From the NCBI GenBank assembly GCA_937928735.1, contig CALFVF010000007.1, forward strand, positions 32,645-96,644: DNA of 64,000 nucleotides. The letters run 5' to 3'. The DNA comes from an uncultured Verrucomicrobiales bacterium. Lineage in GTDB: Bacteria; Verrucomicrobiota; Verrucomicrobiia; Verrucomicrobiales; Akkermansiaceae. The translations under genes were made by a program, and so were the position numbers. This document shows, one piece after another, positions 41,806 through 50,172 of this stretch (positions within the stretch are counted from its first letter, which is position 1; each line of letters opens with the position of its first letter). The notes beneath the pieces were generated by a model. It saw nothing but the letters and a program-made list of their open reading frames with translations. It had not been told where the DNA came from and made no database searches.

Positions 41806-43065
41806 CTAGAATCCATCATTATCGGATTTGTTGAGTTTCGTGTTTTCAAAAGCTTCTGGGGAAATGATTCCTTGTTGATAAAGTCTGAGTAGATGCGCAT
41901 CCCATTGGACATTACCTGCACGGCGGATGGAGTCTTCTAGGGAGCTAGGGTTTTGGTCATAACTTGCGATAGAGGCACTTACGGCATCGTCATTGTTGTG
42001 GAGGAATTCGTAGTTCAGTACTCTTCGTTCATAACCTTTTAGCAAACCTTGACTATGAATGAAAAGTAAAATCTCACTGAGGCGTCGCAAAGTCGATTCA
42101 TGTTTGTCGCGTGGGAACATTTCCAAGATTCTACCCATTGTCTTCACAGCACCTGTGGTGTGGAGGGTAGAGAGAACGAGGTGGCCTGTTTGCGCAGCTT
42201 CCATGCAAGTTTCCATAGCTTCCCTGTCACGAATCTCCCCGAGAAGAATGATGTGAGGGGCTTTACGTAGAACGTCTTTGAGGCCTTGGCGGTAGGATTC
42301 AAGGTCTCTGCCGACTTCCTGCTGGGTGACAATGCTGGGAGCGACGGTGCGCATGCCTGGCACATCGGGGTCTTCCATGTCGTGTGGGTACTGGTACTCC
42401 ACTGGATCCTCAACTGTAACAATGTGTTTGGCGTGGGTCTTGCGCACCCAGTCCATCATGGCAGCAAGGGAGGTAGACTTGCCGGAGCCTGTAGGGCCTG
42501 TGATCAGGCAAAGGCCAGCGCGTTTGAGGAGGCATTCTTTGATGGTGGTGACTGTGTCTTCACCAATACCTAAGATACTGAGATCGGGAATGTTATCATT
42601 GAGAATACGGCAAGTAACTCCAAGACCTGAGTCACTGAGGTGGGCTTGAATACGTAGTCTGCCTGAAACCTCACCATTGGCGCCAAAAGGGATGCCATTA
42701 CATGAGAAGTCATCTACTTGAGTTTTCTTGAAATTCTCAATACTGTAGGCAATGGGGTCGGCGGCTTTTGCTGAATTTTCATCTTCGAAACCATGGCTCT
42801 GGTCGGCTTGGTTGTTGAGTAGCTCTTTATAGACCTTGAGCATGTTTTGTGCTGAGAGTTCTCCGAGTTGAAGCAGCGACTCCATGCCGATATTTGTCTC
42901 GATGTAGACAGGACGGTTAGAGCGCATCTGGATGTCAGACACTCCCTTTTCGTCACAAATAATGAAGATGGACTGGAGGATCTGCAGGCCTGTCATCTCT
43001 GGTGTAAAGACTCTGAGGCCGCCTTGTGTCGGTAAAGGCGGTGGGACTAAATGTGGTGTTTCCAT
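41806..43065 (-). CDS. PilT-like retraction ATPase
   Basis: A 419-residue ATPase of the PilT/PilU family. Walker A GPTGSGKST (~189-197), Asp box VTVEDPVEYQYPH, Walker B HIILLGEIRDREAMETCMEAAQTGH and the His box STLHTTGAV are present; no zinc tetracysteine is found, unlike PilB. It is longer than typical PilT (~350), with a Pro-rich N-terminus and an extra segment after the Asp box (DMEDPDVPG). Presence of a retraction-type ATPase argues for a pilus rather than a pure secretion system. The start is one base after the stop of the His-rich gene. Confidence 0.9.
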   Translation of the reverse strand: METPHLVPPPLPTQGGLRVFTPEMTGLQILQSIFIICDEKGVSDIQMRSNRPVYIETNIGMESLLQLGELSAQNMLKVYKELLNNQADQSHGFEDENSAKAADPIAYSIENFKKTQVDDFSCNGIPFGANGEVSGRLRIQAHLSDSGLGVTCRILNDNIPDLSILGIGEDTVTTIKECLLKRAGLCLITGPTGSGKSTSLAAMMDWVRKTHAKHIVTVEDPVEYQYPHDMEDPDVPGMRTVAPSIVTQQEVGRDLESYRQGLKDVLRKAPHIILLGEIRDREAMETCMEAAQTGHLVLSTLHTTGAVKTMGRILEMFPRDKHESTLRRLSEILLFIHSQGLLKGYERRVLNYEFLHNNDDAVSASIASYDQNPSSLEDSIRRAGNVQWDAHLLRLYQQGIISPEAFENTKLNKSDNDGF

Positions 43066-43066
43066 A

Positions 43067-43963
43067 TTAACTGCTTAAATAAAGTGGAGGATAGGTTCGC
43101 TGAATAACTTTTTGCTGCGCCTCAATACGCGTGCTGATAGAGCGAAATTTACCGAGTATGTCGTCAAGGCGCTCTTGGGTGAGTTGCTGTATTTCTCCTG
43201 TCCGGTTAAGTTCTGCTATGCGTGTTTGAAAATTGTTTGCTGTCTGGTTCGCCATATCAAGAACTGATTGATAGTGCGAAATGTTATAACTTTCTTCATC
43301 TTCAAGCATAAGAATCATTTTATGCTCGTATCCTACCATGGCTGTTAGCATAACAGAAATGTCTTCTTTTTCATGTCCGCAGAGTTTGATTGTATCATCA
43401 GCAAGTTGCATAGCCAAATCTAGTTTGCGATCTTCTGGCTTGAATCCATAATCCACTAGAAAAAAGTGATACCCACTGTAGGTATCGAAACTTTTTTTAT
43501 CCATTTCATAGGATAGTTTAATCTGAGAGAGGATTTTTTCTCGAACAAAGGTTTTGTGTGCATTTGTGAGTAGAAACTTAGAATTCCTCGAGACTGTTTG
43601 CTTACGGAGGCTGCGAATCTGGCGTTTTACAAAGATGTGATTCGCGTGTTCTTTCTTTTTGTAGCCAATGAGCTCGAGATTGTTACTGTGGTCGTGGCCG
43701 TGATCATGGTCGCAATCGTCTTCGCAGTCGTGATCATGGTGGTGCTCGTCTTGGCCAACATAACTAGCGTGCCAAAAGTAGTCGATATCGCCTTGCATAG
43801 CCAAGGCGATCGTCTTCCCGTAGGGGCTTCCCTTGAGACTGAGTGGATTCACTTCAATATCCCCCTGTTTTATGCCTAGCTTGCTCCATGCAAACTGAGA
43901 AAGGCAGATTCCACCAAGGATGGTGAGGCTGAATATGGTTCTTAGTAGTACCTTCTTATCCAT
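43067..43963 (-). CDS. Membrane-anchored His/Asp-rich protein in pilus-like operon
   Basis: About 298 residues from ATG 43963 (the longer ORF-track start is a TTG). One transmembrane helix near residues 8-25 (IFSLTILGGICLSQFAW). At about 65-85 lies a cluster, DEHHHDHDCEDDC and then DHDHGHDHS, with eight His and two Cys, typical of metal-binding loops in Zn/Ni/Co handling proteins. The remainder is helical (ILSQIKLSYEMDKKSF, LDLAMQLADDTIKLCGHEKE, a final helix with RISTRIEAQQKV-like pattern). Its start overlaps the end of the ABC permease gene by eight bases, so permease, ATPase and this protein likely form one unit. By position it recalls PilG of Myxococcus, without recognised sequence similarity. 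Confidence 0.6.
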   Translation of the reverse strand: MDKKVLLRTIFSLTILGGICLSQFAWSKLGIKQGDIEVNPLSLKGSPYGKTIALAMQGDIDYFWHASYVGQDEHHHDHDCEDDCDHDHGHDHSNNLELIGYKKKEHANHIFVKRQIRSLRKQTVSRNSKFLLTNAHKTFVREKILSQIKLSYEMDKKSFDTYSGYHFFLVDYGFKPEDRKLDLAMQLADDTIKLCGHEKEDISVMLTAMVGYEHKMILMLEDEESYNISHYQSVLDMANQTANNFQTRIAELNRTGEIQQLTQERLDDILGKFRSISTRIEAQQKVIQRTYPPLYLSS

Positions 43964-44723
43964 TTTGCTTGGTAGTGAAGGTGAGAAAGGCCGTGGCTGT
44001 TGCAAAGAGCTTAAAGCCAATAAGATAACTAGCGACTAGGGCGAATGTACCTGTGGTGAGAGGGCCATGCTTGAGGATGATTCTTTCCGTTAAATTAGCG
44101 AGATGGAGCTGTGGAGAGATATTGTAAATCCAGTCAACAATAGCGACATCTCTGAGTATCACCATATTATCGAGGAGGTTGACTGCGTGGAGGCCATAGA
44201 GTGCGAGTCCGAGGGTGATAAGGTAGCCAATGGTTGTGCCAAAGCGGCTCGAAAGGGCAATGGCGAGTATCGATAGGCTAGAACCTGTGATGAAAAACAG
44301 GAGTGAGTACTGGATGTTGAGAGCGATCCATAATTTCGCCTCGACTGGATCTCCAGGTGTCGTGAAGGCGATACAATAGATGGCAGGTACAAGACATAGA
44401 GGGAATAGGAAGACACAGCAGGAGAGCCAGATTTCGTAGAGCTGCTTGATCGATGAGGTGCCTCGGCTCTGGAAGTAGAGGCTGAGGGTGGACTTAGAGT
44501 TCACATGGCTAAGGTGGCAGCTCTGATAGAGTAGCCAAACGAGAAGTAATACCCAAGATGTCTCCCAAGCTGCCTGCGCACGCGCGGGTGCGAGTAGGCT
44601 ACTTGCTGTCGCGTGTGGCGTGAAATAGGGGAGAATCGTGGGGAGAAGGAGCATCATGAGGAGTGCCAGAATCCACATGTTCTGGCGAATCGTCGTGATG
44701 ACTGCGAGGCGAAAGAGTGGCAT
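43956..44723 (-). CDS. ABC transporter permease in pilus-like operon
   Basis: A 255-residue polytopic protein with about six hydrophobic segments (near 17-33, 53-66, 103-123, 136-160, 164-183 and 228-248), the ABC-2 permease arrangement. No periplasmic binding domain is present. The ATPase gene directly precedes it, with two bases between them, and the His-rich gene overlaps its end. ABC-2 permeases export lipids, glycans or peptides, or act as non-transporting regulators. In M. xanthus the PilH/PilI ABC pair is needed for pilus biogenesis; a similar role is inferred here from location. Confidence 0.7.
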   Translation of the reverse strand: MPLFRLAVITTIRQNMWILALLMMLLLPTILPYFTPHATASSLLAPARAQAAWETSWVLLLVWLLYQSCHLSHVNSKSTLSLYFQSRGTSSIKQLYEIWLSCCVFLFPLCLVPAIYCIAFTTPGDPVEAKLWIALNIQYSLLFFITGSSLSILAIALSSRFGTTIGYLITLGLALYGLHAVNLLDNMVILRDVAIVDWIYNISPQLHLANLTERIILKHGPLTTGTFALVASYLIGFKLFATATAFLTFTTKQNG

Positions 44724-44725
44724 GG

Positions 44726-45361
44726 TTAGTTCAGTAAGCTTTTGAGTTCACCCCAAGTTTGCGAGGACTGGTCAACGTGGTGGCTGATTTCTCCCGGAGA
44801 GATCAGCAGGGCACTGTGCATTTCCATATTGTCAAAGTCTGGGTGGCAGCTAATCAGGCGGCAAAAACTATCCTGAGTGTCTGACCAGAGTTCGAGGAAG
44901 CAATCTCTTGTGAAGGCGTCGAGGCCTGTGAAGGGCTCATCGAGAAGTAGAAGATTATCTTGTTCTGGAATGGCTGAGAATTCGGCTAAAATGAGGCTCA
45001 CTTTACGTTTGTTACCTGTAGAGAGCTTACCATAGGGGAGTTTGATGTTGAGCTCGATGCGCTCTGCAAAGGCGAGCGCCTCCTTGCAGCGCTGCTTAGT
45101 GAGCATGGCACGAAAGACGTCTTTTGCATTGAGGTGGGGCTCGAAGAAAATATCCTCAGCGATATACTGGCGCTTACCTGAGTATGTGAAGGTGCCTGAT
45201 CTCGGTTTGAGATCATCTGCTAGTGTTCGCAAAAGAGTGGTTTTGCCTCGGCCATTGCGCGCCAAAAGAAAATGATTTCCTTTGCCTAGGTCGATAGCTT
45301 GAGTGGTTTTTGCGATCGTGGTCTTGTAGCCGATTTCAAAGTTTTCTGGAATCGCTATCAT
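44726..45361 (-). CDS. ABC transporter ATP-binding protein in pilus-like operon
   Basis: A 211-residue ATPase, the first gene of the pilus-like block. Walker A is ARNGRGKTT (the first Gly replaced by Ala), the signature is KLSTGNKRK, Walker B is LLLLDEPFTGLD and the switch His is in ISCHPDFD. The signature LSTGNKRK departs from canonical LSGGQ but resembles the LSTG variants seen in other ABC-2 systems such as CcmA. It is compact, with little beyond the nucleotide-binding domain. The 247 bases upstream, to the end of ychF, should hold the operon promoter. Confidence 0.85.
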   Translation of the reverse strand: MIAIPENFEIGYKTTIAKTTQAIDLGKGNHFLLARNGRGKTTLLRTLADDLKPRSGTFTYSGKRQYIAEDIFFEPHLNAKDVFRAMLTKQRCKEALAFAERIELNIKLPYGKLSTGNKRKVSLILAEFSAIPEQDNLLLLDEPFTGLDAFTRDCFLELWSDTQDSFCRLISCHPDFDNMEMHSALLISPGEISHHVDQSSQTWGELKSLLN

Positions 45362-45608
45362 ATTGGGTTTATGTGGTGTTGTTGAAATAATAGGGGGTGT
45401 AGGAGGTCTTGGGAGAGATGAGGAGATGCTAATATAGTCTTATTGCAGATAGCAACTACTTTTGATGTCTTAACGCTAACTATAGACAATGAGTAGGCTC
45501 AGATAGTCACATGTTTTTCAGGAGAATCGGAAGCAGTTCTTCGTTCGGTGCTAAATGTATCAATGTGTTTCTAGGGGATTGCTAGTAGTACGTGTTCTCC
45601 TTGAGAGA
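45362..45608. other. Gap upstream of the pilus-like operon
   Basis: This 247-base region lies between the first gene of the minus-strand block and the end of ychF. No ORF is supported. It must contain the operon promoter if the block is one transcript, but only weak AT-rich -10-like sequences (such as TATATT on the minus strand near 45430) are seen. Confidence 0.4.
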
Positions 45609-46724
45609 CTATGCGCCTGTAAGGAAGTTGATGACGTCTCCATCTTTGACCTCGTAGTCCTTCCCTTCTGCGCGGAGTTTACCAGAATCTCTCGCAGCAC
45701 TCAGTGAGCCTGCGGCCACGTAGTCATCATAGTGGACGACTTCGGCGCGGATAAATTTGGCTTCGAAGTCGGTGTGGATGACACCAGCTGCTGCGGGGGC
45801 CTTGTCTCCGGCAATAATGGTCCACGCTCTGGTTTCCTTTTCTCCCGTGGTTAAGTAAGTTCTTAGTCCCAATAAATTGTAGACGCCCTGAATGAGAGTG
45901 GAGACCCCTGAGTCAGTCACGCCCATTTCAGCGAGAAATTCTTTAGAATCTTCTGGAGAGAGTTCCATGAGTTCTTCTTCAATTTTGGCCGAAATGACAA
46001 TTGCTTGAGCACCCTGAGATTCAGCCGCGTATTGACGCACTTTGGCGACCATAGGGTTTGCATCTGGGTTTTCGAGGGTGTCTGCGAGTTCGTCCTCAGA
46101 GACATTGCAGGCGAAAATGCTGCGTTTGTTTGTCAGTAGGAAAAAGTCTTTTAAAGTCGTTCGCTCATCGTCGTTTAGCTCTAGAGTAATAGCAGGTTGG
46201 CCATCGTGGAGGTGAGGGAGGAGTTTTTCAAGAAGGGCGACTTCTTTTTGTGAGTCTTTGTCACCACTTTTGGCCTTTTTTGCACGGCTAGAGAGGCGTT
46301 TTTCCATAGCGGCGATATCAGCGAGAACGAGCTCAGAGTGAATAATGTCAATGTCACGAAGCGGATCCACAGAGCCGAGCTCATGAATAATGTCATCATT
46401 CTCAAAGCAGCGAACGACTTGTACTATGGCATCCACCTCACGGATATTGGCGAGGAATTTATTACCGAGGCCAGCTCCCTCAGAAGCACCTTCGACTAAA
46501 CCTGCAATATCGACGAACTCAATGGCAGTAGGGATCGTTTTCTGTGAACCAGAGAGCTTAGAGAGGGCGGCGAGGCGCTCATCGGGTACGGTGACAACAC
46601 CGACATTCGGGTCGATCGTGCAGAATGGGTAATTCGCCGCTTCTGCCTTGCGGGTGCGGGTGACGGCGTTAAAGAGGGTTGATTTTCCGACGTTTGGTAG
46701 TCCTACGATTCCTGCTTGGAGCAT
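45609..46724 (-). CDS. ychF: Redox-regulated ATPase YchF (OLA1 family)
   Basis: An Obg-related P-loop protein that prefers ATP over GTP and binds ribosomes. About 371 residues from ATG 46724, which begins [18 protein letters not shown], the universal YchF opening; the ORF track extends 14 codons upstream without conservation. It has G3 [16 protein letters not shown], the NVSE motif (ACNVSEDEL) replacing the GTP-specifying NKxD, and the C-terminal TGS-like domain ([17 protein letters not shown]). Gene is divergent from panD. Confidence 0.95.
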   Translation of the reverse strand: MLQAGIVGLPNVGKSTLFNAVTRTRKAEAANYPFCTIDPNVGVVTVPDERLAALSKLSGSQKTIPTAIEFVDIAGLVEGASEGAGLGNKFLANIREVDAIVQVVRCFENDDIIHELGSVDPLRDIDIIHSELVLADIAAMEKRLSSRAKKAKSGDKDSQKEVALLEKLLPHLHDGQPAITLELNDDERTTLKDFFLLTNKRSIFACNVSEDELADTLENPDANPMVAKVRQYAAESQGAQAIVISAKIEEELMELSPEDSKEFLAEMGVTDSGVSTLIQGVYNLLGLRTYLTTGEKETRAWTIIAGDKAPAAAGVIHTDFEAKFIRAEVVHYDDYVAAGSLSAARDSGKLRAEGKDYEVKDGDVINFLTGA

Positions 46725-46878
46725 GTCGCGCAGGCTAAGAGGATGTGTTGAAGTTTCAAGTGCCAAGTGAGAAGAATCTGATCCTAGGTGCTCGCGGAGT
46801 TTATTTTGAGGTATCAGAGTGATGACTGTCTAAAAACGTAGACTTGACTGTTCTGGAATTTAAAGCAATGACCAGCGC

Positions 46879-47226
46879 ATGCTTCATGTACTTTTAAAGT
46901 CAAAGATTCATCGTGCTATGTGCACTCGTGCGGATGTCGATTACGAGGGAAGTATAGAGATTCCATCAGACCTCATGGAGGCTGCGGGGATCATACCGGG
47001 AGAGAGAGTACTTGTGACTTCTGCCACAGCGGGAGGCCGCCTTGAGACCTACGCTCAAGCCGGTGAGCCTGGGACTGGAAATATCATTATGAATGGAGGA
47101 GCTGCACATGTCATTAAGGCAGGAGAGCGCATTACAATCATGTCATTTGGTCTCTCAGAGGAGCCGATTCAGGCGCAGAAAATCGTTCTCAATGAGAAGA
47201 ACGAGATCATACGACGAGGGAACTAG
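46879..47226 (+). CDS. panD: Aspartate 1-decarboxylase proenzyme
   Basis: Makes beta-alanine for coenzyme A synthesis. The 115-residue proenzyme self-cleaves at Gly24-Ser25 (visible in DYEGSIEIP) to create a pyruvoyl cofactor. Other signature parts are LLKSKIHRAMCTRAD, ARLETY-like GRLETYAQAGEPGTG, the NGGAAHVIKAGERI block and IMSFGLSEE. Start ATG 46879 fits the family exactly. No other pantothenate genes are adjacent. Confidence 0.95.
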   Translation: MLHVLLKSKIHRAMCTRADVDYEGSIEIPSDLMEAAGIIPGERVLVTSATAGGRLETYAQAGEPGTGNIIMNGGAAHVIKAGERITIMSFGLSEEPIQAQKIVLNEKNEIIRRGN

Positions 47227-47422
47227 ACGGAACTAGATTTCTACTCGATGACTCAGTGAAGGCGAGAGTTCATAATGACATTTTTATAGTGATCTATTCG
47301 GATTGTTTTCTGGAGAACTTCTCTGAGGCGCATCGGGAAACTTAGCTTCTGGAGAAAACTCGGCTTTACAAGTTGAGTTTCGTTCACCATATTCCCGCCC
47401 CACAATTTTTTCATTCTTTTTT

Positions 47423-47962
47423 ATGATTCCACTCGCGATTAATCTCTTACTAGTTGTTCTTATTCTAGTATGTCTCCTACTCGGCCTAGTTACAATGATG
47501 CAGCGCCCGAAGCAAGAAGGCCTAGGAGCAGCATTTGGTGGTGACACAATGGCTGATTTAGCAGGAGCTAAGGCCTCAGATATGCTTGAGAAAGCCACTG
47601 GATTTCTAGCGGTGCTCTTTTTTGCCGTTGCGATTGCACTTGGTATTCTCTGGAATATTGAGAATCCCACGAAAGCTTTTGTCCCAGAAGGTGCCAAAGA
47701 GAAAGAGGAGATGGTCGATGAGGAGAAAGAAGAGAAAGCTTTGCCTATGAATACGGCCAATGATTCTGATAGTTCTGACTCCGAAGCTCCTAGTGAGATC
47801 AGTGATTCTACAGAAGAAAGCGCCACGGAAGATGTTGTCACGCCTGAAGACGAAACGACTTCTTCAGAGCAACAAGAGACACAGAGTGCCGAAGAATCCA
47901 CTGAACCAGCTCTTGATGACGAGCAACAAAAGGCAGCGGCACCAACTACTGGTGGGCAGTAG
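47423..47962 (+). CDS. secG: Preprotein translocase subunit SecG with long acidic tail
   Basis: A 179-residue protein. The first ~85 residues are SecG-like: two transmembrane helices (3-23 and 58-80) around MMQRPKQEGLGAAFGGDTMADLAGAKASDMLEKAT, the conserved cytoplasmic loop. Normal SecG has about 75-110 residues; here a further ~95 residues are almost entirely Glu, Asp, Ser, Thr and Gln and probably disordered. SecG supports SecA-driven export through SecYEG. The 47227-47422 gap before it has no other gene; the ATG follows a T-rich run with no ribosome binding site. Confidence 0.85.
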   Translation: MIPLAINLLLVVLILVCLLLGLVTMMQRPKQEGLGAAFGGDTMADLAGAKASDMLEKATGFLAVLFFAVAIALGILWNIENPTKAFVPEGAKEKEEMVDEEKEEKALPMNTANDSDSSDSEAPSEISDSTEESATEDVVTPEDETTSSEQQETQSAEESTEPALDDEQQKAAAPTTGGQ

Positions 47963-48077
47963 AGACTAAGCGGGGGACTTTAGCGGAGACTTTAGTCATA
48001 AGATTTTAGTAAGAATCTCGCTAGCCTGATCCATATAGAGTCGAAATGAGATAGTGGAACTGTAGTGTTTGTATTCT

Positions 48078-49253
48078 ATGTCAGAAGCAACACCACAGTG
48101 GGATCTTGCCGAATATTTAGAGACTAAGCCCAGTGTTGGGGTATTTGGTTATCGTGACCAGAAAGGTCATGATCATCCAGCGGATTCTATAGAGCAGCTG
48201 TGTGAACTCATTCTTCATTCTCGAGAAGAGGTTGCCTATGTTTGGACGCCAGAGGCTGAGACCTACAAAATACCTGAGGAAATCAGAGAGCTCGATGATG
48301 TGCTTTGGCAGAGAGCACAGCGGTACGCGCGAAGGGACTGTGCGGATGCACGGAAGCTTGGGCTTCTCTTTGGCGCTGTAGTGCTGTGGAGCTTGTTGTG
48401 GAGTTGGCAGCGCTATGAAGGTGATTTGGAGGCTATCGTGTCTTATCCTTCGCTAGGCATATCACTGATTCTTTTATTTATCTTTGGAGCTTTGCCTTGG
48501 TATGAAGGCCAGAAAGTACTCCGAGCGGGGAAGCTGAAGGCTACTCGGAGAGAGAATGCGATTGCTGAGGTGAAGTTTGATATTTGGATGGAGAAGCAGC
48601 CAGTCGCTGCAACTCGATTTCTTATTGGGTTGCTCATTATTGTGGGACTTGGGCAGCTCTGGATTGTGTATGGTGCAGCTGGTAGTGGGGTAAAGGCTGC
48701 AGTACTAAAACCAGAGCTAGATTGGTGGCGCTACGCCACAACAACCTTTCTGCATGGGAATGTCTTGCACTGGCTCATGAATGCGTCAGCCCTGTTATTT
48801 CTGGCGCGTCGCGTTGAGGTTTTGGCGAATTGGCCGCACTTGTTCGCTGCATATGGCCTATCTATGATCGCGGGTTCTCTGAGTTCTGTGTACTGGGATC
48901 CTCAGCGATCGACTGTGGGGGCTTCTGGAGCGATCTTAGGGCTGTTAGGTTTTTTACTCGTTTTTGAATGGAAGCACAAAGACCAAGTACCTAAGGGCAG
49001 CAGAAAGAGGTTAGCAGCAGGCTTAGTGAGTATCGTGCTGTTAGGGGTGTTTGGCTTTAGCTTTATGGATAATGCCGCTCACGCAGGAGGGTTACTAGCG
49101 GGAGGGGTATACGCTTTTGTTGTCTTCCCGAGAGGGGGAGAATTATCGCGAGCTAAGACCTCTGGGTATCTGAGTTATTTCGGGTGGTTTTTGGTACTTC
49201 TGTTCACTAGTTGCGCTGGCTACACTCTGCTGAAGCTTCTGATGAATCGCTGA
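48078..49253 (+). CDS. Rhomboid-family intramembrane serine protease
   Basis: About 391 residues. An N-terminal ~95-residue soluble part has a GYF-2-like pattern (YRDQKGHDHPADSIEQLCELI, AYVWTPEAETY), then two helices (about 96-117 and 124-147), and a rhomboid core from about 175 to the end. Catalytic Ser283 is in STVGASGAILGLLG (GxSG) and His335 in NAAHAGGLLAG; the ALWRYxTTxFLHGNxxHWLMN block (WWRYATTTFLHGNVLHWLMN) precedes them. It cleaves transmembrane substrates in the inner membrane. Start ATG 48078 is preferred to TTG 48069. Its 3' end overlaps the convergent hydrolase gene by 47 bases. Confidence 0.9.
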   Translation: MSEATPQWDLAEYLETKPSVGVFGYRDQKGHDHPADSIEQLCELILHSREEVAYVWTPEAETYKIPEEIRELDDVLWQRAQRYARRDCADARKLGLLFGAVVLWSLLWSWQRYEGDLEAIVSYPSLGISLILLFIFGALPWYEGQKVLRAGKLKATRRENAIAEVKFDIWMEKQPVAATRFLIGLLIIVGLGQLWIVYGAAGSGVKAAVLKPELDWWRYATTTFLHGNVLHWLMNASALLFLARRVEVLANWPHLFAAYGLSMIAGSLSSVYWDPQRSTVGASGAILGLLGFLLVFEWKHKDQVPKGSRKRLAAGLVSIVLLGVFGFSFMDNAAHAGGLLAGGVYAFVVFPRGGELSRAKTSGYLSYFGWFLVLLFTSCAGYTLLKLLMNR

Positions 49254-50088
49254 GGTCATCAAGCCACTGGTGGATACGTTTATAAAAATCGTCGTTCTCT
49301 GCGTCACTAAAGGGCTCGTGGCGAGCTTGCTGGAACTCCGCGTATTCGATATTTGGGTGAGCATCACAGAAGTCACGGGCGAATTGTGGTGGGCAGACAT
49401 TGTCCTCTGCTCCTTGGGTGTAGAGAATGGGTGCGTGTGACTTCGGGAGGCTGCTAGCCACAAGTTGTGCGGCATGGATGAGTTCCTTTGCCCAGCCTAG
49501 TGAGACTCTCTTATGCCCTAGTTGGTACTTGAGGTCTGTCTGTGCGGAGTGATCTAGCGAAGGCTCTGAGCTATGACACATCTCAGGTGTGACCCCGGTT
49601 GCAATTGTGACTTTTGGCAGTAGGCTGGCGAGGAGTAGAACGAGTCTGACGAACCATCTTGGCCTGCTGTAGCTGGGTCTCAGTAGAGGAGAGCTCGCCC
49701 AAGTGAACTGCGGAAGAGGGAATTCACCTCGACTCGCCACAAGATAGTGCCTGAGAGCGAGCAGTCCTCCCATAGAATGACCGATGATTCCGTAGGGGAG
49801 ATTGCCGATTTGGCTGATATTTTCCCGCATCATGGCATCGACAAGTTCAAGATTTCCTGCGTGACCCCGGCGACCAGGGCTACGGCCATGGCCTAATAAG
49901 TCAGTGCCGATGCAGAGAATGCCCCTGTCGGTGAAAGGCTTGAGTATATGGGGGTAGCGCTCGCAGAAATCTCCTTGTCCATGGAAGAAAAAGGCAGCAG
50001 CAGTGATAGAGACTCCTTTGGGAGGTGTGATCGTTGTTCTGTGGAGAGTGTATCCTTCGATTGGAATGGTATCGCTCTGGCTGGGCAT
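49207..50088 (-). CDS. Alpha/beta hydrolase (monoacylglycerol lipase-like)
   Basis: A 293-residue cytoplasmic hydrolase. FFHGQGDFCERYPHI is the oxyanion-side loop, GHSMGGLLALRH carries the nucleophile Ser, and QGAEDNVCPP and QARHEPF supply the expected Asp and His of the triad. This pattern is typical of the monoacylglycerol lipase/lysophospholipase-like Hydrolase_4 group. The substrate is unknown. The 3' end overlaps the rhomboid gene by 47 bases on the opposite strand. Confidence 0.83.
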   Translation of the reverse strand: MPSQSDTIPIEGYTLHRTTITPPKGVSITAAAFFFHGQGDFCERYPHILKPFTDRGILCIGTDLLGHGRSPGRRGHAGNLELVDAMMRENISQIGNLPYGIIGHSMGGLLALRHYLVASRGEFPLPQFTWASSPLLRPSYSRPRWFVRLVLLLASLLPKVTIATGVTPEMCHSSEPSLDHSAQTDLKYQLGHKRVSLGWAKELIHAAQLVASSLPKSHAPILYTQGAEDNVCPPQFARDFCDAHPNIEYAEFQQARHEPFSDAENDDFYKRIHQWLDDLSDSSEASAECSQRN

Positions 50089-50172
50089 TGGGCAAAGTGG
50101 CAGCGTGGTGGGCTAGGTAAAGTGGCTATGTAGCGAGTCGAAGTTTACGCTCAGGTTTTGAAGTATTAGGTG

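Noticed and set aside
47284-47901. 205-aa minus-strand ORF opposite secG
   Set aside because: Ser-rich shadow of the acidic SecG tail; secG has clear family features in the other strand.
49207-49253. 47-base overlap of rhomboid and hydrolase 3' ends as a sign of misassembly
   Set aside because: Both proteins keep plausible C-termini; short convergent overlaps occur in compact genomes.
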